Positions 27,121 through 32,665 of a DNA stretch of 32,665 nt are shown in pieces. The stretch is taken from contig VAXR01000070.1 of NCBI GenBank assembly GCA_005885165.1, positions 1 through 32,665 on the forward strand, read 5' to 3'. The stretch comes from Actinomycetota bacterium. GTDB taxonomy: Bacteria; Actinomycetota; Thermoleophilia; Solirubrobacterales; Thermoleophilaceae. Made by a program: the position numbers and the translations under genes. Below the pieces are notes generated by a model that worked only from the letters and a program-made list of their open reading frames with translations, was not told where the DNA came from and did no database searches. The first letter of the stretch is position 1; each line of letters begins with the position of its first letter.

Positions 27121-27874
27121 ATGACCCTGCCCCCACCCACCCAATCCTCGACCTGCCTGATCACCGGCGCCTCGTCAGGGATCGGGGCGGAGGTGGCGCG
27201 CGTGCTCGCCCAGCGCGGCTACGGCGTGACGCTAACCGCGCGGCGCAAGGAGCGACACCGTGGCGTGCGATCTCTCGTCCATCGCCGCCCGGCACCGGAT
27301 GATCCAGACGCTCGAGAAGCGCGGTCGCGCCGTCGAGGTGCTCGTCAACAACGCGGGGTTCGGCAGTGCGGGACGCTTCCAGGATCTCGACGCCGACGAC
27401 GAGCTTCGCATGGTCCGCACGAACGTCGAGGCGGTGATGGACCTGTGCGCCCACTACGTGCCCCAGATGATCCAGCGCCGCCGCGGCGGCATCCTCAACG
27501 TCGCCTCGACAGCCGCCTTCCAGCCGATCCCGCGTCAGGCGACGTACGCCGCGACGAAGGCGTTCGTCCTGAACTTCACCGAGGCGCTGCACACCGACCT
27601 GCGCGGCACGGGGGTGACCGCCACGGCCCTCTGTCCCGGTCCGACGAAGACCGAGTTCAATCGCGTGGCCGGCATCGACGAGGGGCTCGTGGAGCTGCCC
27701 GGGGTCTGGTACTCGGCCGAGGAGATGGCGCGCGCAGGCGTGACGGCGCTCGAGCGCGGCCGCCGCACGACCGTCCCCGGTCCCGCGAACCTCATCGGCG
27801 CGATCGCGGGCCGGCTGTCGCCCCGCGCCTTCGTGCTCGAGCTGCTCGACCGCTTCTACCCGGTCGGAAAGTAG
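27121..27874 (+). pseudogene. short-chain dehydrogenase/reductase, frame-disrupted by an internal deletion
   Basis: N-terminus in one frame (CLITGASSGIGAEVARVLAQRGYGVTLTARRKER); remainder in another (TVACDLSSIAARHRMIQTLEKRGRAVEVLVNNAG...STAAFQPIPRQATYAATKAF). Break near 27247-27262. Confidence 0.8.
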
Positions 27875-27883
27875 GCGCTGCGG

Positions 27884-28390
27884 TCAGCCGTAGCTCTTGC
27901 GCCGGAAGACGTCGGTCGCCAGCGAGTCCACGCGATCGAGGAAGAGGATCCCGTCGAGGTGGTCGATCTCGTGGAGCAGGCAGCGGGCCTCGAACCCCTC
28001 GGTCTCGACCCGGCGGGGATCGCCGTCCGGCGCGCTCGCCTCGATCGTGACGTGGGTGGCGCGGCGCACGTTCGCGGTCAGGTCGGGGATCGACAGGCAC
28101 CCCTCCCGGGCCACGGCCGCGCCCGACGACTCGACCACCCGCGGGTTCACGAGCACGAGCTCGCCGTGACAGGCGGTCGCCTTCGGGTGGTCTGTCACGT
28201 CGACCACGATCATGCGCACCAGCTCGCCCAGCTGCGGGGCGGCGATCCCCACGCACCGCGGAAACGAGCGCATGGTGTCGAGTAGGTCGCGGCCGACCCG
28301 CTCCGCCAGCTCCCGCTCACCCTCGTCGAGCGCCCTGGCCTCGGTCTTGAGAACTGGATTCGGGTACCGCAGGACCTCGCGGACGGCCAT
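27884..28390 (-). CDS. def: peptide deformylase
   Basis: GIAAPQLG, EGCLSIP, HEIDHLDGILFLDR motifs. Confidence 0.95.
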   Translation of the reverse strand: MAVREVLRYPNPVLKTEARALDEGERELAERVGRDLLDTMRSFPRCVGIAAPQLGELVRMIVVDVTDHPKATACHGELVLVNPRVVESSGAAVAREGCLSIPDLTANVRRATHVTIEASAPDGDPRRVETEGFEARCLLHEIDHLDGILFLDRVDSLATDVFRRKSYG

Positions 28391-28437
28391 CCGTCAGGCG
28401 GCGCCGGCCGGGAGCGACGTGCCCGCGCCCTCCATCA

Positions 28438-28977
28438 CTAGAGAACGTCCTCCTCGAGCGGACGGATCGTGAGGTCGACGCCCTGGTCGTGCGCCACCGC
28501 CCGAAGCGCGGACTCGAGCTCGTCCGGGTCGGCGCCGCCGGGAGGCGCGATCTCCATCATCAGCGCATACAGCGGCGGATCGGCGCCCTCGACAAGCTTG
28601 GTCGTTAGGTCGGTGATGTCGACGCCGCGCTGCGCGAGCGCCGACGCGGCGGCGTGGACGATGCCGGGGTGGTCCGCGCCGTAGAGCGTGACGATGTGCG
28701 TGGGCGAGGGCTCGGCGGCCGGATCCGCCTCCACCAGCGGGCTCAGCCCCAGCACCTCGAGCTCGAGGCGTTCGCGTACGGCGTCGAGGTCGGACCGCAG
28801 GCGGTCCAGATCCGCTCCCTCGGGCGGCGCGACGACCAGCACCATCGTGAAGTGGCCGCGCAGGATCGTCATCTGCGAGTCCTCGATGTTCACCGAGTGC
28901 GCGAGCAGCGCCTCGGAGACGGCCGCGACGATTCCGGGCCGGTCGCGCCCGACGGCGGTCAGGGCGTAGTGCGCCAT
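28438..28977 (-). CDS. double ACT-domain protein (GcvR-like)
   Basis: Two ACT-like halves: VGRDRPGIVAAVSEALLAHSVNIEDSQMTILRGHFTMVLVV and YGADHPGIVHAAASALAQRGVDITDLTTKL. Confidence 0.85.
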   Translation of the reverse strand: MAHYALTAVGRDRPGIVAAVSEALLAHSVNIEDSQMTILRGHFTMVLVVAPPEGADLDRLRSDLDAVRERLELEVLGLSPLVEADPAAEPSPTHIVTLYGADHPGIVHAAASALAQRGVDITDLTTKLVEGADPPLYALMMEIAPPGGADPDELESALRAVAHDQGVDLTIRPLEEDVL

Positions 28978-29067
28978 GCGGCGCGGACGTTAACCCGTCG
29001 AGCGGCGCGGGCGTCCGGCCGGATGCGAGCGCGCCAGGATCCGCGCGCCGCGCGTACACTCGCCGCC

Positions 29068-29517
29068 GTGCAGATAGGCGAGGTCATGACCCACGGCGCG
29101 GTGTCCGCGCCGCCCGAGGCGACGCTCGGCGAGGTGGCGGAGCTGATGCGCGACAGGAGCGTCGGTTCCGTCGTGATCGTCGACCACGACCGGCCCGTTG
29201 CGCTGATCACCGACCGCGACGTCGCGCTGGTCATCGGCGCCGACGGCGTCGATCGCGGCGAGCCCGTCGGGCAGTACGCCACCCGTCCACTGGTGACCGG
29301 CGAGCCTGGGATGAGCCTCGAGGAGGCAGCCGCGCTGATGGTCCAGCACCGGATCCGGCGCCTGCCCGTCACGAACGGCGACGAGCTCGCCGGGATCGTG
29401 ACGCTCGACGATCTCGCGGTGAAGACGGGCGACGCCACCCTCGCGCAGCAGATGACCTCGGAGGTGACCCGTGCGGTTGTCCCTGGTTTCTTCTTCCACC
29501 ACAGAGGGGAGGGCTGA
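29068..29517 (+). CDS. tandem CBS-domain protein
   Basis: VQIGEVMTHGAVSAPPEATLGEVAELMRDRSVGSVVIVDHDRPVALITDRDVAL...LMVQHRIRRLPVTNGDELAGIVTLDDLA; TACACT 7 nt before GTG. Confidence 0.85.
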   Translation: MQIGEVMTHGAVSAPPEATLGEVAELMRDRSVGSVVIVDHDRPVALITDRDVALVIGADGVDRGEPVGQYATRPLVTGEPGMSLEEAAALMVQHRIRRLPVTNGDELAGIVTLDDLAVKTGDATLAQQMTSEVTRAVVPGFFFHHRGEG

Positions 29518-29524
29518 GCTGACG

Positions 29525-29731
29525 ATGCCGCTCACCCCCGAGCAGCGCCGGACCCGCGACCGCGTCGAGAGGCTGATCAGGCTGATGGCGCCGGGCCTCA
29601 GCCTCGTGCTGGCGGCCGGCGAGCGCCTGTCGCAGATGGTCGCCCCGGAGGACGACGATTTCTACCCGGTGCGGCCGAGCACGCTGCCACCGGAGCCACC
29701 CCCCGTCGAGCCCCCGCCCGCCCGCGACTGA
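29525..29731 (+). CDS. small Pro-rich-tailed protein, unknown
   Basis: MPLTPEQRRTRDRVERLIRLMAPGLSLVLAAGERLSQMVAPEDDDFYPVRPSTLPPEPPPVEPPPARD. Confidence 0.5.
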   Translation: MPLTPEQRRTRDRVERLIRLMAPGLSLVLAAGERLSQMVAPEDDDFYPVRPSTLPPEPPPVEPPPARD

Positions 29732-29755
29732 AGGGCCTTCTGTCAGCATAGGTAC

Positions 29756-29950
29756 CGCCGTGGCGCCCGAGGCACAGCTCGCGTGGGAGGCCCGGGCCGG
29801 TCGGCCCGCGGGTGCGGCCGCAATCCTGTCGGCCGTCGCGGGCATGGCCGGGCTCGTCTACGGCAACGCGACTCTCGCGAGCGCCGCCGGGGACGACACG
29901 GACACCGCGTTCCTGGTCCACCACCACGTCGGCGCGCTGACCGTGACCGC
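29756..29950 (+). repeat. inverted repeat arm A (5' end of the 29760 membrane gene)
   Basis: Identical base for base to the reverse complement of 32232-32426 (position i pairs with 62182-i), checked across all 195 positions. Confidence 0.97.
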
Positions 29951-30731
29951 CGTGCTCGAGGCCCTGTCTGTCTTTCTCCTCGCCGGCTCCCTCGTCTACC
30001 TATATCGCGCCACGAAATACCGGCGGCCGGAGCTCCAGAACTTCACCCTGCCGGCGCTGTTCGTCGGGTCTGTCGGCTACGCGGCCGTCCTCATCGCGCA
30101 GCAGGTCGCCTTCACGAACGCGGAGAACCGGGTGGTGTCGAAGCTGCGGGCGAACCCGCTGTCCCCGCACGCGGCAAACCAGCTCGTCAAGCACGAGCTG
30201 ACCCACGGAGCCGTCGCCACGACCACCTGGCTCCAGCTCGCCATGGGCCTGGTGCTCGCCATCGGCGTCGTGCTGATCTCCCAGGCGGCGCGGCGTGCGG
30301 GCCTCCTCTCGAACTTCCTGGGGATCCTCGGGATCATCGTGGGCGTGCTGCTGTTCGTGCCGCTCTTCGGGCGGCCGCCGGTGATCGCCTACTTCTGGAC
30401 GATCGCCCTCGGCTTCCTGTTCATCGACCGCTGGCCCCAGGGACGCGGGCCGGCCTGGGAGTCCGGCGAGGCGATCCCGTGGCCAACCGCGGCGCAGCTG
30501 CGCGAGCAGCAGCAGGCGGAGAAGGGCGGCGGCGACGGCCGGCGCAGCGACCGCGGGGCGATGCGGCGCGTCGAGGAGAAGGCGCGCGAGCGCGCGGCCC
30601 GTGCCCAGGCGGAGTCCGCCGCCCGCGCGGAGCGCGACGGGGACGAGGAGCTGGAGGAGGCGGAGGCGGCGACCGGCGGCGGCACCCCGCACCCGCGCTC
30701 GAAGAAGCGCAAGCGCAAGCGGCGGCGCTAA
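29760..30731 (+). CDS. polytopic membrane protein with charged C-terminal tail
   Basis: Several hydrophobic segments (AAILSAVAGMAGLVYG, VLEALSVFLLAGSLVYLYRATKY, FLGILGIIVGVLLFVPLFG) and long basic/acidic tail; GTG start. Confidence 0.82.
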   Translation: MAPEAQLAWEARAGRPAGAAAILSAVAGMAGLVYGNATLASAAGDDTDTAFLVHHHVGALTVTAVLEALSVFLLAGSLVYLYRATKYRRPELQNFTLPALFVGSVGYAAVLIAQQVAFTNAENRVVSKLRANPLSPHAANQLVKHELTHGAVATTTWLQLAMGLVLAIGVVLISQAARRAGLLSNFLGILGIIVGVLLFVPLFGRPPVIAYFWTIALGFLFIDRWPQGRGPAWESGEAIPWPTAAQLREQQQAEKGGGDGRRSDRGAMRRVEEKARERAARAQAESAARAERDGDEELEEAEAATGGGTPHPRSKKRKRKRRR

Positions 30732-30738
30732 GCGGCGC

Positions 30739-31602
30739 TCAGGCGCTCAGTAGCGCTTCGGCGACGAGCGCCGGCGCCTCAAGGGGCGGCCAGTGCCCAA
30801 CGTCGTCGAGCGCCACGAACGGCGCCCGCGGCAGCCGCTCCCGGATCCGTTCGGCCATGTGCGCGCCCGAGACCGGGTCGAGCATCCCCCAGACAAAGGC
30901 GAGCCTGACGTCGGTGGCCTCGAGAGCCCCGATCCAGCGCGTCTCGTGCTCGCGGCGGTCCTTCATGTACCGGATGAGCAGGTGGAGGATCCGGTGGCCC
31001 CCGTCCCGGCTCAGTGCCCGCCAGATGGCCGCGCTGTCCGCAGCGGCGTCATAGCCCTCGGCGAACGTCGGACGGAGCGCCGCCAACAGCGCCTCCTCGG
31101 TGAGCGCGGCGCTGAGCTGCGGGCCCTGCTCCGGGTCGAGGAGCGCTTCCTGGACCGGCTGCGGCCGGTGGACGTCCGGGTAGAGGCCGCCGTTCAGCAG
31201 ATGGATCGCGACCAGGTCGACGGCGAGCGTCCCCTCGGCGCGCCGCGCGAGCAGCTCCTGCGTGACCGAGACCGCGTAGTCGTGGGCCACGATCGCCGTG
31301 GCGGTCACTCCCTCCATCTCCCAGACAGCCTCGACCAGGTCCGCCTGCTCGTGCAGCGAGTAGTCGTGATTCGTCGGCTTCTCGGACGCCCCGAATCCGA
31401 GGAAGTCGGGCATCAGCAGCGCGTGCCGCCCGGCGAGCGCGGGCGCGACCTTCGCCCAGTCGTGCGAGGAGCTCGGGAAGCCGTGGAGGAGGGTCACCGT
31501 CGGGCCGGACCCGGTCCGGCGGAGGAACACCGCGCGCCGCGCACCGTCGAGCTCGACGTCGACGCGTTGGCCCGACGCCCACCAGTCCTCGACTGACGTC
31601 AC
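30739..31602 (-). CDS. alpha/beta hydrolase with Asp nucleophile elbow (haloalkane dehalogenase/epoxide hydrolase-like)
   Basis: LLHGFPSSSHDW, MPDFLGFGASEKP, AIVAHDYAVSVTQELLAR (HDY elbow), DDVGHWPPLEAP. Confidence 0.85.
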   Translation of the reverse strand: MTSVEDWWASGQRVDVELDGARRAVFLRRTGSGPTVTLLHGFPSSSHDWAKVAPALAGRHALLMPDFLGFGASEKPTNHDYSLHEQADLVEAVWEMEGVTATAIVAHDYAVSVTQELLARRAEGTLAVDLVAIHLLNGGLYPDVHRPQPVQEALLDPEQGPQLSAALTEEALLAALRPTFAEGYDAAADSAAIWRALSRDGGHRILHLLIRYMKDRREHETRWIGALEATDVRLAFVWGMLDPVSGAHMAERIRERLPRAPFVALDDVGHWPPLEAPALVAEALLSA

Positions 31603-31603
31603 G

Positions 31604-32422
31604 CTACCGGCGGCGATGCGCGCAACGTCCCCCGCCGCGTGCTACCGAGGCGTGCAGGGGAAGGTCGCGCGACGAGCGGCCCACGGCGATCGTGAAGCAG
31701 CCGGGCGCTACCGCCCAGCGGTTGTGCGAGACGTCCCAGTACGCGAACGCGCGCGAATCCAGCACAAGCCGCACGCGCTTCGAGTGGCCTCGCCGGAGTC
31801 TGAGCGCCTTGAACGCCTTGAGCTGGTGCGGAGGCTCGATCACGCCGAAGTGCGGGCTCGGGATCGTCACGTACAGCTCGGCCACCGTACGCCCGGTGCG
31901 GCGCCCGACGTTGCGCACCGTGAAGCTCACCGCGTTCCCCTTGACCCGCAGGCGCGAGTAGCGGAAGCGCGTGTAGGAGAGGCCGAAGCCGAACGGATAG
32001 GCGGGCGCGATGTGCTTCGCGTCGTACCAGCGGTAGCCGACGAGCACTCCCTCCTTGTAGTACGCGTTCTCGCCGACGCCCGGGTACTTCTCCTGGTCGC
32101 CGGCCGTGGGGATGTCCCCCTCCGCGCGGGGGAACGTCGACGACAGCCGCCCGCCGGGGTCGACCTTGCCGAACAGGACGCGCGCGATTGCGGCGCCGCC
32201 CTGCTCGCCGGGATACCAGGCCTCGAGCAGCGCGGTCACGGTCAGCGCGCCGACGTGGTGGTGGACCAGGAACGCGGTGTCCGTGTCGTCCCCGGCGGCG
32301 CTCGCGAGAGTCGCGTTGCCGTAGACGAGCCCGGCCATGCCCGCGACGGCCGACAGGATTGCGGCCGCACCCGCGGGCCGACCGGCCCGGGCCTCCCACG
32401 CGAGCTGTGCCTCGGGCGCCAC
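31604..32422 (-). CDS. chimeric ORF: N-terminus of the 29760 membrane protein fused in frame to the GH3 C-terminal and FnIII-like region
   Basis: VAPEAQLAWEARAGRPAGAAAILSAVAGMAGLVYG...VGALTVT|ALLEAWYPGEQGGAAIARVLFGKVDPGGRLSSTFP...YPFGFGLSYTRF. Confidence 0.75.
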   Translation of the reverse strand: MAPEAQLAWEARAGRPAGAAAILSAVAGMAGLVYGNATLASAAGDDTDTAFLVHHHVGALTVTALLEAWYPGEQGGAAIARVLFGKVDPGGRLSSTFPRAEGDIPTAGDQEKYPGVGENAYYKEGVLVGYRWYDAKHIAPAYPFGFGLSYTRFRYSRLRVKGNAVSFTVRNVGRRTGRTVAELYVTIPSPHFGVIEPPHQLKAFKALRLRRGHSKRVRLVLDSRAFAYWDVSHNRWAVAPGCFTIAVGRSSRDLPLHASVARGGGRCAHRRR

Positions 32423-32426
32423 GGCG
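32232..32426 (-). repeat. inverted repeat arm B inserted in the GH3 gene
   Basis: Identical to 29756-29950 in inverse orientation. Confidence 0.97.
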
Positions 32427-32665
32427 TGAGCACCGGCGCGCCCGTCTCGAGCACCACGATCGTGCGCTTGTTGGCCGAGGCGACGGACTGGATCAGCGAG
32501 TCCTGGTCGCCGTAGGCGTTTGGACACTCGAGCGTGAGGCAGTCGCGGTCCGCGCCCTCTGTCTCGTAGTCGGCGGCGAACACGATCGCGACCGTCGCCC
32601 GCTTCGCGTGCGCCGCCGCCGCGCTCGCGTCGCTGCCGTCGTCGAAGGTCACCTTCACGCGGCGC
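32242..32665 (-). pseudogene. upstream fragment of GH3 beta-glucosidase-type gene, truncated by window edge and frame-shifted after ...VLETGAPVLTPW
   Basis: KRATVAIVFAADYETEGADRDCLTLECPNAYGDQDSLIQSVASANKRTIVVLETGAPVLTPW is GH3-like; after Trp (32419-32421) the frame enters inserted sequence and stops at 32242. Confidence 0.8.

Noticed and set aside
27121-28050. 309-aa continuous ORF as the true SDR product
   Set aside because: After ARRKER the frame becomes Arg/Gly-rich nonsense, while all remaining SDR motifs are in another frame.
29756-32665. Fold-back contig-end artefact as the sole explanation of the inverted repeat
   Set aside because: A fold-back would mirror the adjacent sequence continuously; here only 195 bp is mirrored and native GH3 sequence lies on both sides. 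Other chimera mechanisms are not excluded.
1-32665. CRISPR arrays, phage or transposase genes, toxin-antitoxin or restriction systems
   Set aside because: No regularly spaced repeats, integrase/transposase motifs or recognisable defence proteins seen in the translations.

Overview
High-GC, tightly packed actinobacterial-type DNA; the gene content looks Thermoleophilia/Solirubrobacterales-like, but that is an inference. No rRNA, tRNA or CRISPR array was recognised. Left to right: end of a Lys-rich secreted protein; small membrane proteins; a DUF2236/MpaB-like oxygenase; six consecutive, mostly overlapping MCE/MlaD-family genes with no permease or ATPase in the window; a PfkB sugar kinase; a quinone-oxidoreductase-like MDR; a DEAD-box helicase overlapping a cyclophilin; an aldehyde dehydrogenase; a poorly understood cluster (two polytopic proteins, a cupredoxin-like lipoprotein, another polytopic protein, a 49-aa membrane peptide) behind palindromic regulatory DNA; an APH-kinase/HAD/lipoprotein operon; RpiB; an Fpg-like glycosylase; a DUF11-like secreted protein; a frame-disrupted SDR; peptide deformylase; a double-ACT protein; a CBS protein; a polytopic membrane protein; an alpha/beta hydrolase; and the 3' part of a GH3 glycosidase. 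The strongest anomaly is at the right end. A 195-bp segment covering the start of the membrane-protein gene at 29760 recurs, identical base for base and inverted, inside the GH3 gene (29756-29950 versus 32232-32426). Short shared sequence lies at both junctions, and the insertion breaks the GH3 frame. This is either a microhomology-templated rearrangement or a chimeric assembly or amplification artefact; reads are needed to decide. Other points of interest: a widespread leaderless-type start architecture (TANNNT about 6-12 nt before the start codon) including five short divergent intergenic regions, a perfect 17-bp tandem duplication that replaced a stop codon, and an Fpg zinc finger with changed ligands.
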